From assembly GCF_004770905.1 (NCBI RefSeq), contig NZ_RQHT01000012.1:186001-250000 (forward strand): a DNA stretch of 64,000 nucleotides, read 5' to 3'. Below, piece by piece: positions 21,159 to 30,955 of the stretch. Source of the DNA: Leptospira bandrabouensis (GTDB taxonomy: Bacteria > Spirochaetota > Leptospiria > Leptospirales > Leptospiraceae). Within the stretch, counting starts at the first letter, position 1, and each line of letters starts with the position of its first letter. The notes below the pieces were generated by a model. That model was given only the letters and a program-made list of their open reading frames with translations. It had not been told where the DNA came from and ran no database searches. The position numbers were made by a program, and so were the translations under genes.

Positions 21159-22507
21159 AAGGACTTCCAGTGGTCACCATTGTTGGTAGACAAAATGTGG
21201 GTAAATCCACACTATTCAACGCCATCCTCCGCGCACAAAGTGCCATCACAGAAAACACGGCCGGTGTCACTCGGGACGTTTTACAAAAGACTGTCGAAAG
21301 ATCAGAATTTAAAATTCCGTTCACTTTGTCCGATACACCCGGTCTTGATATTGAAAATATCGATGAAATCTCTAAGGAAATCATTGAGATTGCTTTTGAA
21401 CATTTACGAAATTCGGATCTTATCCTTCATGTCATTGATCATAAAGACTTACGTAAGTATGATCATAAACTGATCGATTTATTCAAAAAAGACGAAATCC
21501 TAAAAGACAAAAATGTTCTCACTCTTATCAACAAAGTGGATACCGAACAAGACGAATATGATTTGGAACCATTTTACAAACTAGGGTTAAACGAACTTCT
21601 ACCCATTTCGGCATTGGGGAGAAGGAATTTTGATCTCCTGTATCAAAAGATTAATTTTTTCCTTCCAGACAAAATCAAAATGCCGGAAGACCCGTATTGT
21701 AAAATTGCCATCATCGGGAAACCTAACTCGGGTAAGTCGTCACTTCTTAACACTTTTCTTGGATACAAACGGGCAGTGGTAAGTGATGTGCCAGGAACCA
21801 CTAGAGATTCTGTTTCCGATCAGTTTTATTTTCAAAACCATAAATTGGAAATCATTGATACAGCAGGGATTCGAAGAAAATCCAAAACAGGGGAAAGTTT
21901 AGAATTTTATTCTTATAAACGGACCCTTCACAGTTTGGGGGAGGCCGATGTGGTGGTCCTTCTTGTGGATGCCATGAAGGGGCTTGGTGAATTTGACAAA
22001 AAGATCTTCGGGGAAATCCAAGAACTCGGAAAACCGATGATTGTGGCTGTGAACAAATGGGATCTCGTTCCAGAAAAAGAATCCAATTCTTGGAAACACT
22101 ACAAAGACCGGATGGAGGCCAAACTTTCCATTTTGAAGGAACGACCTCTCATTTCCCTCTCCGCCAAGGAAAAACTCCGCACCCATAAACTCCTAGAATC
22201 GGTGATTGCTCTCTACGAAAAGTCCCAAAAAAAGCTGACCACCCGTGCCCTAAATGACTGGTTAAGCAAATGGGGGGGCAAAAATAAGGTGCAGAAGGCA
22301 TCGAATCGACCACCGAAGGTGTATTACGCCACCCAGGTCTCCCAGATTCCTTTTAAAATTTTATTCTTTGTTAACGATACGAAACTCTTTCCGTCAAATA
22401 TCTTAAGCTTTTACCGAAAGAGTATAGTAGCGGAGTTCGGGTTGGATGGCCTAGCCGTCGAGATTGAACTTCGGAATAGAAACGAGGGTAAGGAGGGCAA
22501 GGAATGA
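21155..22507 (+). CDS. der: Ribosome-assembly GTPase Der (EngA)
   Basis: Tandem-GTPase factor for 50S maturation. 450 residues with two G domains: G1 motifs [12 protein letters not shown] and [13 protein letters not shown]3 DTPG and [11 protein letters not shown]4 NKVD and NKWD. A C-terminal KH-like domain follows. The double-G layout is diagnostic. Sits in an overlapping smpB-der-plsY unit. Confidence 0.96.
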   Translation: MKGLPVVTIVGRQNVGKSTLFNAILRAQSAITENTAGVTRDVLQKTVERSEFKIPFTLSDTPGLDIENIDEISKEIIEIAFEHLRNSDLILHVIDHKDLRKYDHKLIDLFKKDEILKDKNVLTLINKVDTEQDEYDLEPFYKLGLNELLPISALGRRNFDLLYQKINFFLPDKIKMPEDPYCKIAIIGKPNSGKSSLLNTFLGYKRAVVSDVPGTTRDSVSDQFYFQNHKLEIIDTAGIRRKSKTGESLEFYSYKRTLHSLGEADVVVLLVDAMKGLGEFDKKIFGEIQELGKPMIVAVNKWDLVPEKESNSWKHYKDRMEAKLSILKERPLISLSAKEKLRTHKLLESVIALYEKSQKKLTTRALNDWLSKWGGKNKVQKASNRPPKVYYATQVSQIPFKILFFVNDTKLFPSNILSFYRKSIVAEFGLDGLAVEIELRNRNEGKEGKE

Positions 22508-23124
22508 TACTTGCCGCAGTCCTATTGAGCTACCTTTTGGGTGGCATTCCGGTCGGGTTTCTCCTGGCCAAACAAGTGCGGGGGATAGACATCCGCGAAC
22601 ACGGCAGCCGTAATATCGGTGCCACCAACGTCGGCCGGGTCATCGGCTGGAAGTATGGAATCATCGCCCTCTTTTTGGATGCCTTGAAAGGTGCCATTCC
22701 TGTCGTTGCCGCATCCTACATTGAATCTCCTTATTCACTCACCACCACTGAAATCCTTCTCGGATCCGTTGCCATCCTAGGTCATACATTCACACCTTTC
22801 CTTCATTTCAAAGGAGGAAAGGGGGTCGCCACAGCTCTCGGAGTATATATGACTCTTGTTCCGATTGTCACTGTTTGTGCGGTTGTGATCTTTTTTATAG
22901 TCTATAAAATTTCTGGATTTGTTTCTCTAGGGTCCATCTTGGCAACCCTTTCCATGCCCATTTGGTATTTTGGAACCACAAAATTCATTCCGGATTCCGA
23001 ATACCAACCAGTCATCTTTTTTGTGTTAGTTGCTACTTTTTTCCTCATTTCCTATTCCCATAGAGAAAACATCAAACGTTTGGTGTTAGGCAAAGAACTG
23101 CGAGCAACACAGAATGCAAACTGA
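22504..23124 (+). CDS. plsY: Glycerol-3-phosphate acyltransferase PlsY
   Basis: Membrane enzyme moving the acyl group from acyl-phosphate to glycerol-3-phosphate. 206 residues with several hydrophobic helices and all three signature loops: SYLLGGIPVGFLLAK, GSRNIGATNVGRV, and GHTFTPFLHFKGGKGVATALG. Overlaps der by 4 nt and the next gene by 11 nt. Confidence 0.95.
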   Translation: MILAAVLLSYLLGGIPVGFLLAKQVRGIDIREHGSRNIGATNVGRVIGWKYGIIALFLDALKGAIPVVAASYIESPYSLTTTEILLGSVAILGHTFTPFLHFKGGKGVATALGVYMTLVPIVTVCAVVIFFIVYKISGFVSLGSILATLSMPIWYFGTTKFIPDSEYQPVIFFVLVATFFLISYSHRENIKRLVLGKELRATQNAN

Positions 23125-23743
23125 ACGCGAATCGATCCTCACAAATAAAGAAAAACTTTTTCTTTTAACAAAGTTTGTAGAAGACCATCCGGAAGCAGAA
23201 ATCCAGGACTTCTACAAATGGTTGTATTATGGGGAATTTGGAATGGAAGAGTCTTCCTTGATTATGACAGGAAGACAATCCATTCCTGAGTTACATGTAG
23301 TACTTAGTGAAATCAAAAAAGAAGAATCTGAGGACAGAGAGTCTGATCTCATTTGGGAACCGATGGGTCTTGCGGCAAGGTTTGTCAAAGTTTATGTAAC
23401 TAAATACTATCATATGGATTGTCCAGTAAAACGTTTGGTGAATTTACTCGAAAGATCCCCTGCCTTTCGCGGGGCTAGGATGAGTTTTAAATTGGACTGG
23501 AATCTGCTGAAAGAAACCGTTTTAGAGTTACGACCTGAACTGGGCCGTCGTGATTTTATCAACTTTGAAGAAAGAATCAATTTCCACCAATTGCCAGCAC
23601 TTCCATATACAGAAGGTTATGTGGATAAAAATCCCTTTGCTTACCGCGTGGTATCTCAAAAATTATTTTTTGATTATTTTCCAGAGTTTGAAGACAATTC
23701 TGTTTTTCATCCTTTTTCTGGAAATGAATCCATCATTGGATAA
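23114..23743 (+). CDS. Conserved-looking hypothetical, 209 aa
   Basis: No family recognised. Soluble, mixed alpha/beta composition, no signal or membrane segment. Trp/Tyr/Phe-rich near DFYKWLYYGEFGM and rich in Asn/Phe at the C-terminus. It shares the plsY transcript (11 nt overlap) and converges on the DUF115 gene with a 37 nt tail overlap. Confidence 0.65.
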   Translation: MQTERESILTNKEKLFLLTKFVEDHPEAEIQDFYKWLYYGEFGMEESSLIMTGRQSIPELHVVLSEIKKEESEDRESDLIWEPMGLAARFVKVYVTKYYHMDCPVKRLVNLLERSPAFRGARMSFKLDWNLLKETVLELRPELGRRDFINFEERINFHQLPALPYTEGYVDKNPFAYRVVSQKLFFDYFPEFEDNSVFHPFSGNESIIG

Positions 23744-25647
23744 AGACTTCGTTTTAAATATCGGATTTCTTTTTTGATAGATTGGATCATGAGTTGGTTC
23801 TTTCGTACGAGTTCCAAATCCTGGTGACGCAAAATATAGATTTCTGTTTTCCGCACCATCCTTCTTAAATAAGACTGTTCCCGCATCCAAATCCAAATGT
23901 CCGATTCTTGAAAGGTTTGGGTTGAAGAATTCTTTTCGAATTCTTTCAGACCCTTTTCCATAAACTCCAAATCTTTTTGGATATGTTGGAATAGGGTTTC
24001 TGCACCTTGGGGGATTAAGTAGGGGGGAGTTGTCACCTCAGAGGATCCTGATGCTATCCCATTGTTTTTAGGATCGCGAGTTTTGGAAGAAACCTTCTTT
24101 GGATTTTGATCCCCCATCCTATTTTCCAAACCAAGTTTCCAAATGGGAAGTTCTCTCCAAGGGTAGTTATGGTTTGGAGTTTCAATTAAATTCTCCTTGG
24201 CTTTTTCTGGAGAAAGGGTCTGAATTCCCGATATTTCAGCGCCATCTTCATTTACGTTGAAAAGTTGCATTTCACTGACTGAACTTGCTGACTCTTCAAA
24301 CCAGTGTCTGTACAAATCCAAAACATAATCAGTAAGGACAGATCCTATTCCCCCAGCCCTTGGAACAAAACGAGTTTCCCTTTTCCGAATGATGACTTCA
24401 TTGATTCGTTCTAAACTATTCTTTCGACTAAGTAGGGTGAGCCATTTTTCATTATGGTGGGTTCCCGTGGAATGGATTTCTCTTCCGGAGTAAGCCAAGT
24501 CTTGGCCAAGAAAATACACAGAGGTAAAACCCATATACCTAAGCATATCAAAGGCTGTGGTAGCCACAGAGCCTCCGGATTGGATATCGCCAACTTCACG
24601 AAACACCTGTTCGGCGAGTTCTCCTCCCGCGGTGACTTCCCGAACCAGTGACCCTTCCGCATCCACTTGGTATTTTGCTGTGACAGAATGCACCACAGAA
24701 TGAAACATAGGTTCCCTGAGAAGTGTAGGAGAACTGACAAGGTCTGCAAAGAGTGGAATCCTGGTCAGTGACTCACCCATAAAATGAAAAAAGGAATTGG
24801 TTTGGGCATCCAGTGTGACCACTCCATCCGCTTCGATCCCTGCTTTGATAAGAACTTTGAGAGATGTATCACAAGATAAAACAAATACTTTGTCTCTCAC
24901 CGATTGTAACCAAGGAAGGTTTTTTCGTAGACTAGGACCAGCTGACACGAGTACGGCGGTTAGTCCTTTGAATTTTTCCCTTAAAGAAGAGATGGGATAA
25001 CGAAGAGGTGTTTCTTTTCCTACATGAACCAAATTCCAAATAGAGTTTTTAATCCATAACCTTTCAAATTCAAACTTAGTGAGTAGGTCACTCATCTTGG
25101 CTGAAAAAACGGTTTGGGTTTTTTCTTCTAATTCACGAAAAACTGAGTTTCTATTGGTGTCGGTTGGGTTACGAATTACCTTCAGTCCACTCACTCGTTC
25201 GATGGGAAGGGACTCTAGATAGTTAAAAAACAAAGGAAAAAAGGCCTCTCCCGAAAACAAATGCCTACCGGGAACCTGTAAAACAGGGATTAAAATTTTT
25301 TCCCAAATAACAGGGATTAGGGTTTCATCATCTCCGATAAGAATGAGGATTTGTCCTGGTGTCAAAGTTTCACTGATCTTTTGGATGAGGTGGGGATTTC
25401 CAAGCCCAAACAAAATCACAATATCAGTTGCTCGTAAGGAGTAAGTATCCAATAGTCGAATGGCTTGTGTTAGGGGGGAGAAGGAAGAAGAGAGAGGTTC
25501 CTCATTTAATGAGACATAATATTCCCCTGGTTTCTTGGCAGGACCCAATTCCCAATGGTTCTCGGATTGAAAGTTTCTGAAATAATTTTGTAAGTACGGC
25601 TTTCTTTCAAAAATTTCACTGGAAATGGGATCGATAATTTGGGACAT
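23707..25647 (-). CDS. DUF115 / motility-accessory-factor-like protein
   Basis: 646 residues. The central domain (about 225-460) has the DUF115 (MptE-like/Maf) features: LVSAGPSLRKNLPWL nucleotide loop, FVLSCDTSLKVLIKAGIEADGVVTLD, FADLVSSP, GGSVATTAFDMLRYMGF and YFLGQDLAYSGREIHSTG. In Campylobacter and others Maf proteins act in flagellin glycosylation; DUF115 relatives also include a pterin pyrophosphokinase. The C-terminal 100 residues look like a charged coiled coil. No flagellar or sialic-acid genes are adjacent, so the role here is open. Confidence 0.75.
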   Translation of the reverse strand: MSQIIDPISSEIFERKPYLQNYFRNFQSENHWELGPAKKPGEYYVSLNEEPLSSSFSPLTQAIRLLDTYSLRATDIVILFGLGNPHLIQKISETLTPGQILILIGDDETLIPVIWEKILIPVLQVPGRHLFSGEAFFPLFFNYLESLPIERVSGLKVIRNPTDTNRNSVFRELEEKTQTVFSAKMSDLLTKFEFERLWIKNSIWNLVHVGKETPLRYPISSLREKFKGLTAVLVSAGPSLRKNLPWLQSVRDKVFVLSCDTSLKVLIKAGIEADGVVTLDAQTNSFFHFMGESLTRIPLFADLVSSPTLLREPMFHSVVHSVTAKYQVDAEGSLVREVTAGGELAEQVFREVGDIQSGGSVATTAFDMLRYMGFTSVYFLGQDLAYSGREIHSTGTHHNEKWLTLLSRKNSLERINEVIIRKRETRFVPRAGGIGSVLTDYVLDLYRHWFEESASSVSEMQLFNVNEDGAEISGIQTLSPEKAKENLIETPNHNYPWRELPIWKLGLENRMGDQNPKKVSSKTRDPKNNGIASGSSEVTTPPYLIPQGAETLFQHIQKDLEFMEKGLKEFEKNSSTQTFQESDIWIWMREQSYLRRMVRKTEIYILRHQDLELVRKNQLMIQSIKKEIRYLKRSLYPMMDSFPEKG

Positions 25648-25725
25648 AATACTATCTAAGGTTTTTTCTTATGTCTCCCAAGCGGTGTCAACTGGGAAAC
25701 AGGGAAATCGAACGGCGAAACATAT

Positions 25726-28509
25726 ATGCATTTAAAGAGCCTAAGTATTGTTGGATTTAAAACATTTGCAGATGAGACGGAGATTACTTTTGATCCCGGG
25801 TTTACTGCTGTCGTCGGGCCAAATGGTTCGGGGAAATCAAATATCGTCGATTCAGTCAAATGGGTCTTTGGAGAAAAAAGTGCCAAGGGACTTCGTGGTG
25901 AAAAGATGGACGATGTCATCTTCCACGGAACAGAGAGTAGACGGCCTGCTGGATTTTCCGAGGTTTCTATACTCTTTGATAACGATGACCATTTTTTCAA
26001 CATAGATTATCCATCGGTAAAAATCACTCGTCGTTTGTATCCTGATGGGGAAAACGAATATTACCTCAATGATATCAGAACCACAAGAAAGGATATTGAA
26101 AAAACCCTTCTCGATACAGGAATTGGTAAATCTAGTTATAGTATTTTAGAACAAGGTCGAGTGGACCAAATCCTCAATTCCAAACCAGAAGAAAGAAGGG
26201 CCATCTTTGAAGAGGCAGCAGGTGTATCCCGGTTCAAACTAGATCGGAAAGAAGCCACAAAGAAGTTGGATGATACCAACCAAAACCTTCTTCGTATCCA
26301 AGACATTATGAACTCTATGGTCAAAGACCTAGAAGTCAAAGAGAAACAATCGGAAAAAGCCGAACAGTATTTCAAACTCAAATCCGATTTGGATGAATCT
26401 GACAAAAACCTAAGGTTTCTAAAATTACGCGATTTCAAACGTCGATTGAAAAAGTCAGACGAGGAATTAACCGAGATCCGCGAAAAAAATAAGTCGATAC
26501 TTTCTCTCATCCAAGACGAAACCAATTTGATTTCAGAAAAGGAAACCACCAAAGAAATCAAAGAAAAAGAAATAGCAGAGATCGATAAAAAGTTATTTGA
26601 TCATTTATCCAAAAGCCAAATCCAAAAAGAAAAAATAGCCAAAAACAAAACCTTTATTTTGGAGTATGAACTTCGTATTGGGGAAATTCTTTCTGCTTTG
26701 GAAACTGAAAACCAAGCCACAATCAAACTGGAAGTGGAAAAACGGGGCATTGAACTCGAGAACGAACGCCAAAGAGAAATCCAATCCACCCTCCAAGCGG
26801 AAATCCAAACTTTGGAATCAACTCGTGTTTCCTTAGAACTTTCCATCAAAGAAGAAGAAAAGTCTATCGAAGAAAAAGAAGGTAGGATTCAGGAAAATGA
26901 AAAACGCCATATCACTCTTAGGGACAAACAAAAAACGGTAATATTCGAACTCATCCAAGAGTTAGAAAATAAAAAACGCGAATCAAAGGAAGGGGAAGAA
27001 CAACGTAGTGTCGACAAAGCAATCCTTCTTTCTGATTTAGACCTATACACAAATAAACTAAAATCTGCACTTTCTCATTTAGAATCTTCTGAAGTTTCAG
27101 GCGGAATTTTGGATCTAAAAGAAATCCAATTAGAACTTTATAAAGAAAAACTCACAAGTTTTTTGAAAAAAGAAGATGATTTCAGAAATCTACTTTTTGA
27201 TAAAGATGGAATTTTATCTAAAAAGGAATCGATTGACCAAGAAATAGAAGATTTAATTTTAGAAAATGAAAACCTAACACGCGGTATCCGGGACAATCAA
27301 AGTAATATTATTTTACACAGAAGTCATTGGGAAGAAACAAGAACCCATATTGTAGAGTTAGAGAAAAAACTTCTCGAATCCAATTCTCGTTTGGAAAACC
27401 AACAAAAGGAAATTGCTGTCCTAGAAGAAAGGATCGGTGAAATTGAAAAACGAATTTCGGGTGCCAAAGAACAAGAGTCCGTCATTCGCGAGAAAAAGGA
27501 AGGTCTGGAAAGGGAAGTTGAGGTTCTGGAAAAAGAAATTGCAGAATCGTACCAAGAGTTTCTTTCCATGAGTCGTATTTTGGAATCGGAGAAAGAAACC
27601 TTACAAACGCTAGTTGAAGAAATTTCTGGAATCAAATCTAATATCACAAAAAACCAAGAAGTATTCCAAAACCTTCTGCCTTTACTTTCAGAAAAAGAAA
27701 GAACAAGTTCAGCACTCAAAGTACAAATTGATTCCCTTGTGGAAGAATTGTATAATGATTATTCTCTTACTGATTCTGAATTGGAAACCGAACGTGGGGG
27801 ATTGGAACTGGACCAAAAAGTGGAAGAAAGAAGATTACGCTCGGCAAAGTCGGAGATCCAACTCCTTGGTTCCATCAACCCATTGGCCATTGAAGAGTAT
27901 CGAAATATCAAAGAAATCTACGAACACAATCTAAAACAAAAAACTGATATCGAGAGTTCGAAAAAGGACATTGAAGAAGTTTTAAAACGAATCAATGAAG
28001 AGTCTGAAAAACTTTTCCAAGAAACGTTTGAAAAGATCAAACAAAACTTCCAAGAAACTTTTTCCACTCTATTCAACGGGGGTAGGGCAACTCTCGAACT
28101 TACTGAAAAAGAAGACTCTCTGAATTCTGGAGTGGAAATTATGGCAGAACCTCCAGGAAAACATGTCCAGAACTTGCGATTGTTATCTGGTGGAGAAAAG
28201 TCTCTTACAGCCATTGCACTTCTTTTTGCCATCTACATGGTCAAACCAAGTCCGTTCTGTTTCCTAGATGAGATTGATGCGGCCCTCGATGAAGCCAATA
28301 AACTTAGGTTCTGTCAGATTTTAGACCGCTTCAAAGATAAAACACAATTCATTGTGGTTTCCCATGCGCAGTCTACCATCTCAAGAGCCAACGCCATTTT
28401 TGGAGTTACGAACGAAGAACCAGGAATTTCCAAAATCCTTTCTCTTCGTTTGGATGAAGCCAAATCTCTTTCCAAACAAATCACTCAGAAAACCGGAACC
28501 GACAACTAG
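25726..28509 (+). CDS. smc: Chromosome partition protein SMC, short form
   Basis: 927 residues against about 1,150-1,200 in most bacteria. The N-terminal head has [20 protein letters not shown] and Walker [11 protein letters not shown]. The C-terminal head has the ABC signature [13 protein letters not shown] and Walker [17 protein letters not shown]. Everything between about 165 and 760 reads as continuous charged coiled coil. I cannot find a glycine-rich hinge domain in the middle, only a short break ([11 protein letters not shown], about 450). Divergent from the DUF115 gene. Confidence 0.92.
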   Translation: MHLKSLSIVGFKTFADETEITFDPGFTAVVGPNGSGKSNIVDSVKWVFGEKSAKGLRGEKMDDVIFHGTESRRPAGFSEVSILFDNDDHFFNIDYPSVKITRRLYPDGENEYYLNDIRTTRKDIEKTLLDTGIGKSSYSILEQGRVDQILNSKPEERRAIFEEAAGVSRFKLDRKEATKKLDDTNQNLLRIQDIMNSMVKDLEVKEKQSEKAEQYFKLKSDLDESDKNLRFLKLRDFKRRLKKSDEELTEIREKNKSILSLIQDETNLISEKETTKEIKEKEIAEIDKKLFDHLSKSQIQKEKIAKNKTFILEYELRIGEILSALETENQATIKLEVEKRGIELENERQREIQSTLQAEIQTLESTRVSLELSIKEEEKSIEEKEGRIQENEKRHITLRDKQKTVIFELIQELENKKRESKEGEEQRSVDKAILLSDLDLYTNKLKSALSHLESSEVSGGILDLKEIQLELYKEKLTSFLKKEDDFRNLLFDKDGILSKKESIDQEIEDLILENENLTRGIRDNQSNIILHRSHWEETRTHIVELEKKLLESNSRLENQQKEIAVLEERIGEIEKRISGAKEQESVIREKKEGLEREVEVLEKEIAESYQEFLSMSRILESEKETLQTLVEEISGIKSNITKNQEVFQNLLPLLSEKERTSSALKVQIDSLVEELYNDYSLTDSELETERGGLELDQKVEERRLRSAKSEIQLLGSINPLAIEEYRNIKEIYEHNLKQKTDIESSKKDIEEVLKRINEESEKLFQETFEKIKQNFQETFSTLFNGGRATLELTEKEDSLNSGVEIMAEPPGKHVQNLRLLSGGEKSLTAIALLFAIYMVKPSPFCFLDEIDAALDEANKLRFCQILDRFKDKTQFIVVSHAQSTISRANAIFGVTNEEPGISKILSLRLDEAKSLSKQITQKTGTDN

Positions 28510-28570
28510 TCGGTTCTCTTGAGTATTTCATTCAGAAAGAATTTCGAAAGAATTTGAGAAGTACATAAAA

Positions 28571-28607
28571 AAACAAAGACGGATACGGTTCGTAATCGTC
28601 TTTGTTT
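28571..28607. terminator. Bidirectional hairpin between smc and Cys-rich gene
   Basis: Perfect 11-bp arms (28571-28581 and 28597-28607), AAACAAAGACG with its complement, plus an inner TACG/CGTA stem. It lies between two convergent genes and can fold in either direction. The A/T-rich outer arms provide the U-tracts. Confidence 0.75.
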
Positions 28608-28634
28608 CTGTTTTTAGTAGAGTTAGTTTTACTA

Positions 28635-28925
28635 TTATTTGTTGCCTTGCATTTCTTTTAGAATGCAAGAAGAGAAAGCTTTGCAGGAATCACCGCTAGT
28701 GAGGCAACCCGCAATTTTGTTGTAGTATTTGGGACGGTTGCAGTTGAATTCACAGCCACGTTTCAGTGTGTTTTTTTGCTCTTCAGAAGCGTTGGGATTC
28801 ACTTGCACTGTACAGCTATAAAACTTATCGCAAGCCTCTTTACATTTAGGAAAGTCAGCTGCTTGGATGGATCCGGTAAATAACACCAGAACCAGAATTG
28901 AAAACAAACGGTTTGTTTTTTTCAT
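28635..28925 (-). CDS. Small exported Cys-rich protein
   Basis: 96 residues: a signal peptide (MKKTNRLFSILVLVLFTGSIQA) followed by a mature part of about 74 residues with eight cysteines, including two CxxxC pairs (CKEAC, CEFNC). The pattern resembles small Cys-rich exported proteins seen in Leptospira; disulfide-stabilised helical hairpins are likely. No function is known to me. Confidence 0.8.
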   Translation of the reverse strand: MKKTNRLFSILVLVLFTGSIQAADFPKCKEACDKFYSCTVQVNPNASEEQKNTLKRGCEFNCNRPKYYNKIAGCLTSGDSCKAFSSCILKEMQGNK

Positions 28926-28944
28926 ACCTTGTCCTCTCGATCTT

Positions 28945-29021
28945 TGGTAGCGAAGACGGGAGTCGAACCCGTGACCTCAGGGTTATGAATCCTGTGCTCT
29001 AACCATCTGAGCTACCTCGCC
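28945..29021 (-). tRNA. tRNA-Met (CAT anticodon)
   Basis: 77-nt cloverleaf on the minus strand with encoded CCA. Acceptor GGCGAGG pairs with CTTCGCT, D-arm GCTC/GAGC, T-arm ACGGG-TTCGACT-CCCGT. The anticodon loop TTCATAA gives CAT. G at position 1 argues against initiator tRNA. Elongator Met is most likely; Ile with a lysidine-modified CAT cannot be excluded. Confidence 0.92.
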
Positions 29022-29098
29022 CTATAACCTTAGATCGTTTGGTTGAACTAAATCTTTAGTTCTTTTGTCATTTTTTGAATGGTTGGCGAATGGTAAAC

Positions 29099-29130
29099 AA
29101 AAAAAAGCCCCGGGGTTAGCGGGGCTTTTT
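29099..29130 (-). terminator. Intrinsic terminator of glnA
   Basis: GC stem with arms GCCCC (29107-29111) and GGGGC (29121-29125) and a 9-nt loop, followed on the minus strand by eight T. It lies just downstream of the glnA stop. Confidence 0.88.
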
Positions 29131-29133
29131 CTC

Positions 29134-30594
29134 TTAGCAAGAGTAAGTAGTGAGGAATTCGTATGGGTGAGGGCGACCTTCCCATGGCCAAATTTCTGTT
29201 TCAAACTTATAGTGTTGGTATGTTTGCAAAAAGTTTTCTGTAAACACATCACCTTGTTTGAAAATTTCTCTTTGAGAAAGCATCTCTTCCATTGCTTCAC
29301 GAAGTGTGTGAGGCATTTGGCGGATTCCTTTTTCACGGATCTCATCCAATGAAAGTTCAAAAAGATCTTCTTCACGTGCAGGACCTGGATCGATTTTTTC
29401 AGTTACACCAGCCATACCAGCCATAAGAAGAGAAGCAAACGCCAAATATGGGTTAGCTGTTGAATCTGGGAATCGGAATTCCACACGTTTTGCTTTTTCA
29501 CCGCTTACAAATGGAATACGGCACGAAGCAGAACGGTTCTGAGCAGAGTAAGCCAAGATAGACGGAGCTTCAAATCCAGGAATGAGTCGTTTGTAAGAGT
29601 TAGTGGATGCGTTAGTGAAGGCAGCACAAGCTCTTGCGTATTTCAAAACTCCACCAACATAGTTGAATGCGAAGTCAGAAAGACCTTGGTATTTATCCCC
29701 AGCAAAAAGGTTTTTTCCACCTTTCCAAAGAGAGATATGAACGTGCATCCCGTTACCGTTATCTCCAAAAAGAGGTTTTGGCATAAAAGTAGCAGTTTTT
29801 CCGTGTTTATGAGCCACCATCTTTACGATGTATTTTAGCTTTTGAACGTTATCAGCAGCTTCAATCAAAGTTCCAAACTTAACTCCAATTTCTCCTTGTG
29901 CTTGAGCCACTTCGTGGTGAACCACAAAAGTTTCCATTCCGATTGCTTCTAGAGTTTTCACAAATTCAGCACGGAGGTCCACTTGGGAGTCAATAGGAGC
30001 CACTGGGAAGTATCCACCTTTTGTTCCAGGTCGGTGACCAGAGTTAAAGTTGATTTTTCCTGTGTTATTGGAACCTGGAATTTCTGAATGAGTGTTCCAG
30101 ATACCTTCATTAGAATCTAATTCATAGTATTGGCAGTTGATCTCATCACGAACTTTTAAACTATCAAAAACAAAAAATTCATTTTCAGGACCAAAGTAAG
30201 CAGTGTCAGCAATTCCTGATTTATTCATGAATTCGAGTGCTTTTTTAGCAATGGAACGTGGGCATTTTTCGTAGTATTGTTTTTTGTAGATGTCCCAAAC
30301 ATCACAAAACATAACGAGTGTTTTGTCTGCAGTGAACGGATCTAAAAATGCCGTAGAAATTTCTGGATGTAATTGCATATCGGAAGCATTGATTGGCTGC
30401 CAACGAGCAATCGAAGATCCATCAAAAGGAATTCCTTTGAATGTATCTTCATCTACGGAATTCACATAATAAGAAACGTGGTGCCACATTCCTTTGATAT
30501 CCGTAAATCGGAAGTCATAGAAAAGGACTCCATTTTTTTTGGCATACTCAACCACTTCCTTTCCGGAAGTAAATTTTGGGGTTGCGAACTGCAT
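29134..30594 (-). CDS. glnA: Glutamine synthetase, type I
   Basis: Makes glutamine from glutamate, ammonia and ATP. 486 residues with GSI landmarks: DGSSIARW, the [11 protein letters not shown] metal segment, [10 protein letters not shown], and the [12 protein letters not shown]/glutamate site. The usual adenylylation loop (NLYDLP) reads EEDLFELS here, with Phe412 in place of Tyr, so control by GlnE-type adenylylation looks impossible. CTCCTT upstream on this strand gives an AAGGAG ribosome site. The unit is monocistronic. Confidence 0.95.
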   Translation of the reverse strand: MQFATPKFTSGKEVVEYAKKNGVLFYDFRFTDIKGMWHHVSYYVNSVDEDTFKGIPFDGSSIARWQPINASDMQLHPEISTAFLDPFTADKTLVMFCDVWDIYKKQYYEKCPRSIAKKALEFMNKSGIADTAYFGPENEFFVFDSLKVRDEINCQYYELDSNEGIWNTHSEIPGSNNTGKINFNSGHRPGTKGGYFPVAPIDSQVDLRAEFVKTLEAIGMETFVVHHEVAQAQGEIGVKFGTLIEAADNVQKLKYIVKMVAHKHGKTATFMPKPLFGDNGNGMHVHISLWKGGKNLFAGDKYQGLSDFAFNYVGGVLKYARACAAFTNASTNSYKRLIPGFEAPSILAYSAQNRSASCRIPFVSGEKAKRVEFRFPDSTANPYLAFASLLMAGMAGVTEKIDPGPAREEDLFELSLDEIREKGIRQMPHTLREAMEEMLSQREIFKQGDVFTENFLQTYQHYKFETEIWPWEGRPHPYEFLTTYSC

Positions 30595-30955
30595 TTGATT
30601 CTCCTTCGTTCAGAGGTCGGTCTGATTGTTGTAATCTGTTACCATTTTAAATGCAAGATTTATACCAAGGCATTTCGACCGAAATATAATGGTTTCGTGG
30701 AGTTTCTAAGCAATATGAGTTTAAATTCATGTTCCGAAACTGCGCGATTTGCATTTAAAAAGGGCTTAACGCTTAAATGTTGGGCAAAATTGCTTCATTT
30801 AGACTTTCGCCATTCCGAAGTAATTTCTCTGAAAGGGGAATTTTGGTCAACGGAATCGAATCATTTTCGGAGAGAATTCGGAAAATTTTCGGATTCAGGG
30901 CTGGTTATGTTTTTTTTGTGGCAGAGCCAGTTGATTCTTAGAGCTTAGAACCTAG
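30595..30955. promoter_or_regulatory. glnA / SpoIIE-gene divergent control region with 12-bp inverted repeat
   Basis: 361 nt without a credible gene. A perfect 12-bp inverted repeat, TTTTAAATGCAA at 30645-30656 and its complement at 30749-30760, flanks most of the glnA leader. Spacing of about 100 bp suits two operator sites or a DNA loop. I see no clear sigma-54 element (GG/GC pair). Confidence 0.4.

Noticed and set aside
28945..29021. tRNA-Met as a second integration site
   Set aside because: Both flanks are ordinary chromosomal genes and no foreign block adjoins it.
30373..30948. 191-codon plus-strand frame antisense to the glnA start and across its leader
   Set aside because: Runs through the coding strand of glnA and the intergenic region, has no ribosome site and no family-like sequence; the glnA reading is certain.
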